A stretch of 64,000 nucleotides of DNA, from positions 51,442,898 to 51,506,897 of the forward strand of contig JACMZG010001914.1 of NCBI GenBank assembly GCA_018340805.1, read 5' to 3'. The position numbers and the translations under genes are program-made. Under the pieces are notes generated by a model that was given only the letters and a program-made list of their open reading frames with translations, was not told where the DNA came from and did not search any database. This document shows positions 11,401 through 21,968 of this stretch, piece after piece. The first letter of the stretch is position 1; every line of letters starts with the position of its first letter. This stretch comes from Microvelia longipes (taxonomy: Eukaryota > Arthropoda > Insecta > Hemiptera > Veliidae).

Positions 11401-12334
11401 CTTGGACTCTGTTGTTATGAATATATTATATAATTATAATGAATATATATGTATATACTATAACTTAAAAAATATTTAATACGTTGACAATTTTTTTAGA
11501 GTTTATTTTTGGCGTAAAAGAGCAAATACAAGAAAAAGCAATACACAAAAATACAACATAGAGAACGTAAGATAGCATGCACTTAAGAAAGCACATAGCT
11601 CTGAGTGAGTTAAGTTATGAAGAGGCATGTAAGAAGAATCAGGTGCTTAGCATTTTTAGCTTTTTATTTCTAAAGTATTAACAGTTATTACCTTGTTAAA
11701 TCAAGGTAAAGCACAGTTAGAAGTTTGAGATAAAAGTTTAGGAATTTTTTATACTGATATGAATTTGGTAGATAAGTTTAAAATGGCAAAGTATTAATGA
11801 TTTTATCAGTAGACATATATTGGGTAAAGTTTGCAAAAAAGGAAAATGAACTAGCCACGTCACGTATTTCGATCCAATAAAACTCTATCTAACGCCTTTT
11901 TATCTTCTTTTTCTATTAATTCTATTCTGGGTATTATTTTACAAAGGAAAAGGCAGAGAAAAGTTTATCTCACTGAGAAAATACAGAGGCTGAGAAAGGA
12001 GAAAATCTAGCTCAAGCACTTCTGTAGCTTTAACTTAGCAATATTCTAACAGTTTCGGAGTTTTTTCTCCAGCGTGTACACTAGAAGGTAAAATTTATTA
12101 GCGTCAAATAGAAAATGCAGGGGTTTTTCCACTTCCTTGAAAGTTTGGAGGATTTATACGCAGTTTGCAGCAGCATCTTGACAAATTGCAGCATCAAGAA
12201 TGCTGAATCAGAATGAATAATGTATTTGAGATAAAACAATAAATATATTATGTGTAATAAACAATCTCAGAACAGTTCGGGTTTGTCGAAGGAAAAAAAC
12301 CAAGAATGGTAAAAATAAAAATGCATCAATGCTG

Positions 12335-12650
12335 GTTATGATGTCATAAAATAATTATTAACTGGAAAGCACAACTAACTTAAAGATTGATATTGGTACA
12401 AAGTTTCAACTCTTAGCATAAAAATACTCTGAGATACAATGGTAATTGACACACGCAAACAAAAACACACATAGACAGAAATCTTTGGAGGTCTAATCAG
12501 GAGGTTTTAAATGAGGTCTAATCAAGAGGTCTTAAAGGTTTTAAAGGAGGTCTACTCAGGAGGTCTTAAACACACCTGAAACGGATAATACAGTCGAAAT
12601 CCCGGTACCCTCCAACAAAATACCAACGGTATAAATAAAGAAAAGTAAAA
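12335..12650 (-). mobile_element. H1 fragment, 5' half
   Basis: Contains ATGATGTCATAAAA, GGAAAGCACAACTA, GTACAAAGTTTCAACTCT, a CACACGCAAACA tract, ACACCTGAAACGGATAAT and AAAGAAAAGTAAAAA at its end. A short internal amplification of GGTCTAATCAGGAGGTCTTAAA has been added near 12490-12560. Confidence 0.7.
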
Positions 12651-12654
12651 ACTT

Positions 12655-13040
12655 ATACATGCCATTCTTATAAGATGAAACTTGGCAAATTTATCAGTCT
12701 TATATAGGATTGACAAAACTCGGGGTTTCATGAATTTTAGAAAAAAATTTCGTCATTAATGACGTCATAGACAAAATATGTTTCGGAAAGCACAACTAGT
12801 CTTAAAGATTATTATTTGTACTAAATTTCAACTCTGTATCCACACACTAGGAGTTACGATAATAGCACACATATATATACTCGCACAGACATACGCATAC
12901 ACAGACAGAAAAATTGGTAAAACCACTTAGGAAGTCTCAAACACACGTGAAACGAAGAAATCGCGGTTTGGATTTTTAGGACAAACACAATATTCTTCCT
13001 GTATGCTAGCGGTACGAATGAGGAAGAATAAAAACGCAAT
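12655..13040 (-). mobile_element. H1 fragment, adjacent to the previous one
   Basis: A second minus-strand 5' half directly beside the first: AAGATGAAACTTGGC, TTAATGACGTCAT, AAGCACAACTAGTC, the ACAGACATACGCATACACAGAC tract, ACACGTGAAACG, and GGTACGAATGAGGAAGAATAAAAA. Two same-orientation partial copies side by side could come from tandem insertion followed by deletion. Confidence 0.65.
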
Positions 13041-13504
13041 AACGTCGGCAAAAGTGTGTCGGTAACTTGAAGTTTGTCGGTAACATACAGTTGTATACAT
13101 ATATATAAAAGAGTTTATACGCTATGCATGTTCATCTCTGTATATACATAACCATGGATAAATATATGCAAACGAATACAGCATAAATATACATGTTTAA
13201 CAGATAAAGCCGGTAGGGAGGGAAAAGTTTCACAGGGAATGTGTTGGTTCACATGAGACTTTATAGAAGAGGGATCGAAACTGAAATTCAATACCCATTA
13301 TTCCGATTGATACGTATCAGTGAAAAACACCTACAATTTAAATACCAGTACTTTTAAAGAACTATTATCTTCATCTCTCTCTATTACTTTCATTAGAGAA
13401 AACTTCATGAACAGGTTTAATTTAGAATTTTCTTTCAATTTTACTTTTGATTATTAATGAGGAGCAATCTATGACTCTAATTTCATTAGAACTGGAGTAA
13501 ATGG

Positions 13505-13745
13505 TGAAATACACTCATACCAAAGCTCAACTCCATTGGTAACTTTTGATTTTTTGAGATTTTTTTTTTATGTCATCCGATAAAAAATAATATTAATAAT
13601 AAGATGAAACTTGGCACATTTTTTGATCATATGAATTCCAACGTGCGTGCTAAATTTATAACGGTCCTATTAATCATGTTTCTCACTTTTTTAGTATTAT
13701 TTCAATATATATTGAACCTCAATATAAAAAATAATGTAACTACAT
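13505..13745 (-). mobile_element. Diverged H1-related fragment
   Basis: Shares the AATAAGATGAAACTTGGCAC and GTGCGTGCTAAAT motifs with H1 but is closest to the piece at 16330-16500 (GATCATATGAA, CAACGTGCGTGCTAAAT), suggesting an older subfamily. It stops exactly where the H2 element begins. Confidence 0.5.
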
Positions 13746-13747
13746 AA

Positions 13748-15231
13748 TTGAACGAACGTAAGTGAGTTCTTATATTTCAGAAGATTGGGACGGCGCGTAT
13801 GTTTGTTTGTATGTTTGTGTGTTTGTTTGTACGTGTCGCGATAACTGCCGAAAAAATTGACCGATTTTGATACAATTTTGTATACAGGTAAAACTAATTA
13901 TGTGTCAGAGCTGTATAGTTTTTGGTAATATTCCGAAAAATATTTTCAAAATGGCTGCCAATATGGCGGACCGGATAAAAAAAAAATTTTAAGCGAAAAA
14001 ATCGTGTTGTATATCGTTTTGAAGCTCTTAAAGAGTAGAAAAAGAAAATATATGTTTCATGGTCAACATTTAAAATTTTTTTGAATAATTTAATAAAAGC
14101 GGGTAAAATAATGAGCTCAAAAAATTTAAAATAAAAGGAATAACTCGAGTAATACATCGTTGTAAAGCTCTTGATTATTAGAACAAAAAATGTTATATAC
14201 TAAATTCCGAAAAATTCACATGGCGGCCATAATTTATTATAATAATTAGTTTTGTACTAATTTTATAAGAATTTACAAGATAAATTTCTATTGTAATATA
14301 CTTTAGATACTTTTATACAAATAAAATTAACTATATGTCAGAGCTGTACAGTTTTTGGTAATATTCCGAAAAATATTTTCAAAATGGCGGCCAATATGAT
14401 TGACCGGATAAAAAAATTTTGAGCGATGAAATCGTGTTGTATATCGTTTTAAAGCTCTTAAAGAGTAGAAAAAGAAGATATATATTTCATGGTCGACATT
14501 TCAAATTTCTTTGAATAATTAAAATAATAAATTAAAAAAATTTAAATTTAAAGGAATAACACGAGTAATATATTGTTGTATTATGATAAATATACGCAAT
14601 CTAGCGAGCGAAGCGAGCCTTTTTTACTATACATTATTATAAACATGCACACTTTAGCGAGCAAAGCGAGCCTTTTTTTGCTATGCATTAATATAAATCT
14701 ACGCAATCTAGCGAGCGAAGCGAGCCTTATTTACTATGTATTATTATAAATATAAGTAATCTAGCGAGCAAAGCGGGGCTTTTTTTAATATTATTATTAT
14801 AAATATACGCAATCTAGCAAGCAAAGCGAGTCTTTTTTACTATGTATTATTATAAATATATGAATTCTAGCGAGCAAAGCGAGCCTTTTTTACTTTTTAT
14901 TGTTATAAATATATGCAATCTAGCGAGCGAAGCAAGCCTTTTTTTAACTTTGTATTGTTTTAAATATAAGCAATCTAGCGAGCGAAGCGAGTCTTTATTT
15001 AATATGTATTATGATAAATATACGTATTGTAGCGAGCGAAGCGAGCCTTTTATACTATGTAAAATGTTAAAGATACCTTAACTAGCAAGCGAAGCACGCC
15101 TTTTTGACTTTATACTTTATAATAGTATAGCGTCCGAATGTTTTGATAGACTATCTTCGATTGCTTTAAATAAATAATTTTATTTGATGTATTTTTTGAC
15201 GTGAGTTCTTGATGCAACGCATTACTAGTGT
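13748..15231 (+). mobile_element. H2: Helitron/Helentron-like element with internal tandem array, copy 1
   Basis: Boundaries come from comparison with the inverted copy at 47850-50228: both begin TTGAACGAACGTAAGTGAG and end ATGCAACGCATTACTAGTGT, and the flanks differ. The end carries a perfect ATGC-AAC-GCAT hairpin (15212-15222) followed by TACTAGT, the kind of 3' end (hairpin then CTAG) known for rolling-circle transposons. The sequence GTGAGTTCTT occurs near both ends in the same orientation. Inside are two diverged copies of a block with TCAGAGCTGTA, TTCCGAAAAATATTTTC and AATGGCGGCC, then the tandem array at 14590-15110. No Rep/helicase is encoded, so it would be non-autonomous. The typical 5' TC start is not seen. 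Confidence 0.6.
14590..15110 (+). repeat. ~53-bp tandem array inside H2 copy 1
   Basis: About ten units of CTAGCGAGCGAAGCGAGCC plus a T run and TATTATTATAAATATA. The reverse-oriented copy in the second H2 has about 27 units. Frames open over it (SERSEP-type repeats) are by-products of the array. Confidence 0.9.
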
Positions 15232-15433
15232 ACTAATAATGTAGGAACTGGAGTGCTGTAACACAAAATAGAAATGGAGTCTTAAGGTGGCAGGACATTC
15301 TTACTTTCATCCATTGTAGCAGAAGGTTTGACGATGAAAATTTATTTTCCAAATTAATTTTCACCGATAATTTCCCAGATAAACAATCCGAAACGAGCCA
15401 ATACCATCCTAGGTTGGTACCATAAAATGTACC

Positions 15434-15692
15434 AACTTGGCCTAGTCTACCCGACTGAGCTAGCTCCCAAGCTTGGGCTAGTCTACCCGACTGAGCTAGC
15501 TTCCAAACTTGGGCTAGTCTACTCGACTGAGCTAGCTCTTAAACCTTGGGCTAGTCTACCCGACTGAGCTAGCTCCCAAACCTTGGGCTAGTCTACTCGA
15601 CTGAGCTAGCTCCCAAAACTTGGGCTGGTCTACCCGACTGATCTAGCTCCCAAACTTGGGCTAGTCTACCCGACTGAGCTAGCTCCCAAAAC
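15434..15692. repeat. 36-bp minisatellite
   Basis: About seven units of CTAGTCTACCCGACTGAGCT followed by AGCTCCCAAACTTGGG, 36-38 bp each. The minus-strand frame across two units plus the flank up to about 15820 stays open and reads as a WELAQSGRLAQV-type 12-residue repeat after about 45 non-repeat residues, but it has no ATG start and stops two units in. Confidence 0.85.
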
Positions 15693-16019
15693 GGTACGGA
15701 ACAACTTGGACTGTATACAACAAATTGATCTTTATATAATGGTATTGCCCATTGTATATCGTTATCTGTGATTCTGCCGAGACCTAGGTCCGGGTTGCTG
15801 AAGACGATTCCTCTATCCAAAATATTTGTTTTTCATTAAACTAAACATCGCTAACGAGCACGAGAAGTCCGAAAAAACTGGTGTGCAAAAACCAGCCACT
15901 TCTTCTTCATCTTCTTCTTACAAGGGTTAAATTGCAGTGTTGCCAACAAAAAAGAACCATTTATAATAGATTTAAAACTCGGGGGGCAACTACTAAAAAC
16001 ACTACTAAACAGTAGGGTT

Positions 16020-16500
16020 GGTAAAAAGGACCCAAAAGTGTGGTCTACCCAGCAGGCTTGACCTACCCACTTTCACTGCTACTAGCTCATCGGATTCGCT
16101 AAGCTTATCCTTACTATTAAAGACTCGCTTCGCTTGTCCTCTCATATAAAATATAAATTTATAATCAAGTACATCTCTAGTCTTGCTTTGTTCATCATCA
16201 GGCAAGAAATATTACTTTTAAGCCCAGCAGTTGCCCATCCACTTACTGACAATGCTGGAGGCTTCTTAAAAAAAGAGGATCCAACAAAACCGTAGATATA
16301 CTAGTCTTATTAAAATTAAACTTTGAATGCTTATACGAAGTACAATATACTGAAACATACTCATACCAAATCTCAACTTAATCTGATTTTTAGCGATTTT
16401 TAAGTCAATCGATAAAAAAAAATAATGCTGAAAATAAGATGAAACATAGCACACTTCTTTGATCATATGAAGTACAACGTGCGTGCTAAATTTTACATCG
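16020..16500 (-). mobile_element. Fragments of H1-type elements
   Basis: 16080-16260 has GGATTCGCTAAGCTTATCC, GACTCGCTTCGCTTGTCCTC, and a CAGCAGTTGCCCAT motif as in the 3' half of H1. 16330-16500 has ATAAGATGAAACATAGCACAC and GTGCGTGCTAAATTT as in the diverged fragment at 13505. Both are on the minus strand and truncated. Confidence 0.55.
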
Positions 16501-17460
16501 GTTATTATTTTTCTTTTTTAAGAGTATTAAAATATTAATACTCTTAACAATTAAGATCATGTACGTTGGTTGGCATTCAAATGAAATAAGCACATTTTTT
16601 CTACGAGCAACAAAAGAGGCTTCTCTAATATTTTTAAAATTAATGTTGTCCGAGGTGCCTATAAGACACGAATTCGACTTACTCTCCCCCTGTGGTAACA
16701 ATACACTAACGAGTATAATCTATGCGGGGACTTATACTAAAAGTATTAAATGTCGTAACTTAATCGACCTGAAGCCTTGTCAGGTAACGCGGGGCTGAAA
16801 CCTTTCTTATCCAACACGTCCCTCCAGTCTATTCAATGTCAATCGATTAGTTAGACTCGAGAATAGAAGACATATGTGAAGCTGAGCAGTCCAACACTAA
16901 GCCTGTTAAGGTTACTTAATATAATATAATATGTCTTAATATAATTTAAGACAATAACAGTGAACACAAAACAAGAAATAAGTAGTATGTATGTGATGTA
17001 AGAGTGGGACCCAAAGGGGTTTTCATTGCATTGCAGGCCTTTATTTAGAACTCAGTTTTGATCCTTGTGGTGTCCTTCCGTCTTGTCAGCATTTATTGTC
17101 AATTTTTGTTGTTAGTACGTTGGAAGCCCTATCCTGGAGCCCCTAGAGTTGTGAGAAATCCCGGGAATCGGCAGTCTTATCTCAAGTCCGGCCTCCGCGT
17201 TCCCTCCTCTCCGGTATATTAAGTATTTAGATAAGTTTGGTTTTATTAATTAATCTTTAATTTATGTTTACATTGTTCTCTATCCGTGGCACATCAAAAT
17301 TATCGCCTTCCACTCTTCACCAGCCTTATTAAAGCTTAAATTCAAATAACTATTTCGTCCGGCCCTTCCACGATCCCGTTTTCTGATTTAACTGTAGTAC
17401 TGCCCCCCTTGCGCTACATGTATTCAAACCAGGATTACTTAACCCACCACAGAAAAAAAG
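16500..17460. other. Non-repetitive stretch with raised GC, no gene recognised
   Basis: 17000-17450 is richer in G and C than its surroundings (for example CCTGGAGCCCCTAGAG, GTCCGGCCTCCGCGTTCCC) and shows no match to any other part of the window. No frame longer than about 80 codons and no recognisable motif. Short frames in both directions at 16486-16800 do not resemble a family I know. Confidence 0.4.
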
Positions 17461-17630
17461 CTCCGGTACGGTTTCTTAAGAAGTTGCCGGTAAAAGGGTT
17501 CAATAAAGTAACGAGTTGTCCAAGAGGCCATAATACGAGATGGTGACAGTCAGAGTGAATTTTCAAAGGAAAAAATTGACTTAAACAGTCAATTTTCATA
17601 AAAAATGAGCTTATAAGGCTAGGATTTGTT

Positions 17631-17635
<5 letters not shown>

Positions 17636-17699
<64 letters not shown>
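17636..17699. repeat. (TA)n microsatellite
   Basis: Pure TA run. The 60 bases before it (AAAATGAGCTTATAAGG) recur before the TA run at 50770, so both microsatellites may sit in copies of one repeat. The following 17700-18460 is AT-rich with no feature recognised apart from a few GTTAGCCA repeats near 18010-18075. Confidence 0.9.
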
Positions 17700-18464
17700 C
17701 ATATACATACTTTGTTTTTACATAATATATAATTAATTTATTTCATAGTTCCCTTCCAGTCTTTCTCATAAGCATAATTTTTTAATGAAAATTGGCTAAA
17801 ATGTTACAAATAAATTCCAAAAAATACAGATACGAAACCTAATTACTCTTTAATGGAAGAGAGTGTTCTAAAGATACTTCATAAACTAAAATCCAGCAAG
17901 GTAGTAATAGTTTGACTTGGTGGAGACACTACTGTGTCAAATATGTATAAATAAATAAGGAGGATAAAAAAAGACCTAAGAGTTGTTTAACCTGCAGCCT
18001 GTCTGACCACGTTAGCCATTTTATCTGGTATCAACCTAGTTAGCCAGGTTAGCTGGTATTCCAGTTAGCCAAATTGACCGATTAGTAGAAGGCATTATAA
18101 AGCCTTACTAACCAATATTTATGTTTGTGAAATTCCTGCATCCCTTGCCAAGTAGGTTGCATGAAATCTCGTCTAAACCATCTCGAACCGTGTTTACATG
18201 TAGACATGCCAAGATGTCTCTCCAATCCTCCCATTATCATTTTAAAACATCTTATTATTTATTTTTAACTAAGAAATTTATCATAAGAAGCTAAATTAGT
18301 CTAAGTTCATTTTTTTAGCAGAATTTGCCAAGTGTTGAAATGAGCTTCTTGTTTAATGAAAATAATCAAATTTCGTCAGCGTTTGTTCTGATATAGATTT
18401 GCTAAAACATGTCAAACTTACAAAACTTTAAATTAGCACTAAAATGCCTTGTACATGTCTTTTT

Positions 18465-18590
18465 CTTTTTTCTTTCCGTACGGTAAATGGGAAAAGTACT
18501 GTGCTTGGACTTAAAAGCAAAATCCGAGATTTCAAATTATTTCTCTGTTTCAGGTGTTTTTATGATCTCTTGAATAGTAAGTTGTCAGTC

Positions 18591-18623
<33 letters not shown>

Positions 18624-18655
18624 CTATTACTATCGCAGGTAGAGTGTTAATGCAA
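18465..18655 (+). mobile_element. H1 fragment, 5' end
   Basis: GGGAAAAGTACTGTGCTTGGA, AAAATCCGAGATTTC, TTTCAGGTGTTTTTATGA, GTTGTCAGTCTGTATGTGTG and a GTG microsatellite follow the H1 order, then homology fades. Confidence 0.6.
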
Positions 18656-18904
18656 GGGAGTGCACTTTCAATTTTCAGATCTAGTTGTGCTTAGTGGAAA
18701 ATATTTTTATGTTGTTATTAAAAATTTAGAAAGAAAAATCATAAAGTGAGGAAATAGTTGCAAACAATAGAAATGTATAAGAACGACAAATATGCCATGT
18801 TAAATCTAATTAGATCCATTATGATCAAATATCATGTTTTCAAGTCTGTTAGAGCTGGCGTGCTACGAAGCTAACTATGTAAAGATAGCAACATAAAAAT
18901 ATAA

Positions 18905-19027
18905 AAAACAGTTTGTTGTTAGAGTGGTACTCGTACTTAACACCACCAGTAAACAGTGTTTCTTGTTACCAGTGGCAAACCATTGTGTTTAAAGTCCCAT
19001 GCTCCTTCTATATTAGTAGTATTCTAA
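18905..19027. mobile_element. T2 MITE remnant (one end)
   Basis: GTTACCAGTGGCAAAC, TTGTGTTTAAAGTCCCATG, CTCCTTCTATATTAG and TATTCTAAG match the right end of the T2 element at 21850-21968. The other end is missing. Confidence 0.45.
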
Positions 19028-19402
19028 GCAAAAAACAAATAGACTTACGCCTACTGCGCAAGCTTACTTTGTATTTATAAAACCTTTGTATATATAACCA
19101 ACAAGCAATAGTTATTTATGCAACAAGGAATGAAAGTAAGTTTTACAGCTTAAGTTAAAGTTTCGTCCTAAAGCAGCGCCGAAGGAGGAAACTTCATTAG
19201 CTCACGAGGCCGGTAGGCCGATGGAGATAAACTAGTTTCCTCCCTAGGGAGTAAAAGTACATTTACAGTGTGAGATAACAAGACTGTAAGTAGAACTTAC
19301 AATACAAGGAGTAGATAAAATCATATTTTATATCAATATCAATTTGCCATGAATTTGTGAAGTCATCAACTTAAGTTACGACGCCGAGCCGTAAGGAGTA
19401 AA

Positions 19403-19639
19403 AAAAAAATAAAAAATGAAATGCCAGTTTTAGGGCCTTTCGGCCCATCAGGGTATTCACCCTGCGGGAACCACCTCAGGTGGGTTGCATCTACTACACT
19501 CTAAGAATTAATTAAAGTTGGCGAAATCATTTTAATACAAATACTATTCATAAATCTTAGAGCATAGCCCGGGGCTGCGAACCCCGGACCTCCGGTGCCG
19601 AAATCGAACGCCTTTACGATCACGGCCACGGAGGCAGAC
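19403..19639 (-). mobile_element. S1: tRNA-derived SINE with target-site duplication
   Basis: On the minus strand it begins GTCTGCCTCCGTGGCCGTG, has a pol III B-box-like GGGGTTCGCAGCCC, a middle part ending in GGCCGAAAGGCCCTAAAAC, and a CATTTC-type tail running into T/A. An 11-bp direct repeat TAAGGAGTAAA flanks it at 19392-19402 and 19640-19650. The second copy at 52582-52812 starts at the same base and has its own duplication. SINEs are copied by LINE machinery in trans; the partner is not identified. Confidence 0.85.
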
Positions 19640-20084
19640 TAAGGAGTAAATGCCTTTATTATTATAAAGAGAAAATTGTTAAAATAAAAAATTACATTTC
19701 TCACATTTAGCTCCGTGTGTGTCTCAATTATAACAATTTTGTTTACTTTTCTTACCTGAAACAAAAAAATAGTAATAATTAAATAATTATAAATTATAGA
19801 AAATATAAAACTATAAGTATGCACAAAAAACACCGAATACTTAGCGATAGGGGTTTTCAAATGAAATTATATCACATAAATTAAAAGCCATACTTTAGTC
19901 TCAAATTAATAATATAAAAATAGATATATAATACTTTAATCATCGGAGCCGTACAGGTTTGACGAGAATAGTGATGTGGCCTGCCTAACAGATCTGTTAC
20001 AACATTGCAAGAAAGTTTTTTCATCAAATTTGCAAGTAGGGAATTATCATAAGAAAATTACGCTATGAGGAGAGAGATCAAGGG

Positions 20085-20140
20085 AGATCGATTCCAATGA
20101 GCGTAGCGATGTGGTCAAGAAAAGTTCAGAGACACCCCGT
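20085..20140 (+). mobile_element. H1 3'-terminal scrap
   Basis: ATGAGCGTAGCGATGT, GAAAAGTTCAGAGAC and CACCCCGTACCCC match the last 55 bases of H1 with a damaged hairpin. It runs straight into the start of the next H1 copy. Confidence 0.65.
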
Positions 20141-20145
20141 ACCCC

Positions 20146-20790
20146 ATTTTTTACTTTTCCTCATTAATACCGTAGGTATGTAGGAAAAGTATTGTGTATG
20201 CAAAAAAAACCGAAAGCGGGATGATACCGGAATTATCCGTTTCAGGTGTTATTAAAGCCCCCTGAGTGGTTTTCGCAAAGTTGTCTGTCTGTATGTGTGT
20301 GTCATCATGGTAGCTTTCAGTGTATTTATGCTGGAATTATGAAACTTTGTACACAAATCAGTCTACTGCTATAGTTGTGCTATTCGGAAAATAATTATTT
20401 TGATTAATGACGTCATTAACCCTCAATAATGACTAAGCAAAAGTTCTGAAAAATTAAAAAACGCAAACAATGATGCCATCGAATTGAAATTTAGCACGCA
20501 TGTAGTCATGCATAAGACTAACATATGTGCTAAGTTTCATCTCATTATCAGCATTAGTTCAATTTATATCAGATGACTTGTGTATGTTTTTTAAAAAAAT
20601 TTAAAACAATCCTATTAATTTAAAATTTGGTACAAGTATATACCTTTACCTAATAAATAAGTACACTAAGTTTTGTTTCAATACGACAAGTCCATGATTT
20701 TTGTTAAATCATAAAAGTTAAGCAGCATTGAGCGTGGTCAGTGATGTATCGGTGACTGCTGAGAATGAAATTTATGCATGATAATACACA
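20146..20790 (+). mobile_element. H1 copy, 5' three quarters
   Basis: Starts TTTTTTACTTTTCCTCATT and shows the 5' hairpin most clearly: ACTTTTCCT (20153-20161) pairs with AGGAAAAGT (20182-20190) and ATACC (20167-20171) with GGTAT (20175-20179). The body follows H1 order through GACGTCATTAACCCTCAATA, GCATGTAGTCATGCATAAG, CTTTACCTAATAAATAAG and CTGCTGAGAATGAAA, where it stops and an inverted H1 5' end begins. Confidence 0.75.
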
Positions 20791-20985
20791 CACACACCTT
20801 ATACAGACAGACACACACATGTAGACAGACAAATACACACACATACAGACGGACAACTTTGTAAAAACCATTCAGAAGGCCTTAAAGACACCTGAAACGG
20901 ATAATTCCAGTGACATCTCGGTTTCGGATTTTTTTGCAAACACAATACTTTTCCTATATACCTACGGTATAAATGAAAAGAAACA
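20791..20985 (-). mobile_element. H1 5' end in inverted orientation
   Basis: CACACACAT and ACAGACGGACAACTTTG tracts, ACACCTGAAACGGATAAT, TTGCAAACACAATACTTTTCC and TACCTACGGTATAAATG follow H1 reversed. Together with the preceding copy it makes an inverted pair. Confidence 0.7.
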
Positions 20986-21420
20986 AAAATGAAAAGCTTT
21001 CGTTAAAGTAAATAGAGATAATGGGATGGTAAAATCATGTATCTAACAAATAGATAGTCTGTAATGTTAACAACAACAAAGACAGACAAGACAGTGTGGG
21101 AGTAGGATCCCTTTTAAAGCTCTTCTAAATCTATATTTAGTTTAATTTAATCTATGTCTCAATTGTTTGAACAGATTTAACTTTATTGTTATTAGGTTGG
21201 CTACATTGTTATTAGATGGGATGTATTTGACACTTTAGCACTAAATGAGCGTCGTTTTCTCTTGAAATTTCGTTAAAACAGTAATTGTGAAGGCAAAGTA
21301 GCAGTAAAGGGTAGGTTATTTATACTTATTTAATCTTGTTTTAGATTTCAAAGAAGCTTACAAAATAATTTGCTAAGGTTGGTAATACGAGATGTCAATG
21401 TTTCTTTCATTCTTTATCTG

Positions 21421-21968
21421 CTTAGAATAATACTATATATATATATAGAAGGAGCACTACTGATAACACGAAAGCCGGTTGACTGGTGCACCTAAGTAAT
21501 GCTGCCACCCTAACAATATACAATTTTCTAAAAAAAAGTTGGCAATACATTCGGTTGCTGAATTATTATGTTCTATTATTAATTAATGATTGATTATTCA
21601 TAAAATACTAATATAAATATCGGTGCATTACATTATTTAAAGCATTTTAAATTGTAGTTTAACGTATTTATTAAAATTATATATAATAAGTAGTCCTCGT
21701 CAACTAAATGTAGATTCTTGTATTCCGCCACCCTTTTGCCATCTAAGACCAGTTTTATTAAATACTCAGCAGGTTTTTTAAGTTATTATATTTGTTCTTT
21801 AAGATCTTTCTTCATTAATAGATAATTATGACAAATATTTAAAATAATGTTTTGTTGTCAGGTTGGCAGCATTACTTAGTTGCACCAGTCAACCGGCTTT
21901 CGTGTTATCAGTGGAATTAAATTGTGTTTACGGCCCTGTGCTCCTTCTATATATAGTATTATTCTAAG
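21421..21968. mobile_element. T2: MITE-like element with ~100-bp inverted ends
   Basis: Left CTTAGAATAATACTATATA and right (reverse complement) the same. Further in, AGAAGGAGCA, GATAACACGAAAGCCGGTTG and ACTGGTGCACCTAAGTAATG are mirrored at 21855-21950 as CAACCGGCTTTCGTGTTATC and so on. The right arm has an extra ~20 bp. The centre (21530-21850) has no coding frame. A clear target duplication is not visible. Confidence 0.7.

Noticed and set aside
13960..14400. GCCAATATGGCGG and AATGGCGGCC motifs resembling YY1 sites
   Set aside because: They are part of the H2 repeat body and recur in its other copy; no promoter evidence.
14590..15110. Possible CRISPR array (regular GC-rich repeat with AT-rich spacers)
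   Set aside because: Spacers are themselves near-identical repeats, units drift in length, and the setting is a eukaryotic mobile element without cas genes.
16486..16798. Overlapping 71- and 79-codon frames on opposite strands
   Set aside because: Neither resembles a known family; part overlaps an H1 fragment.
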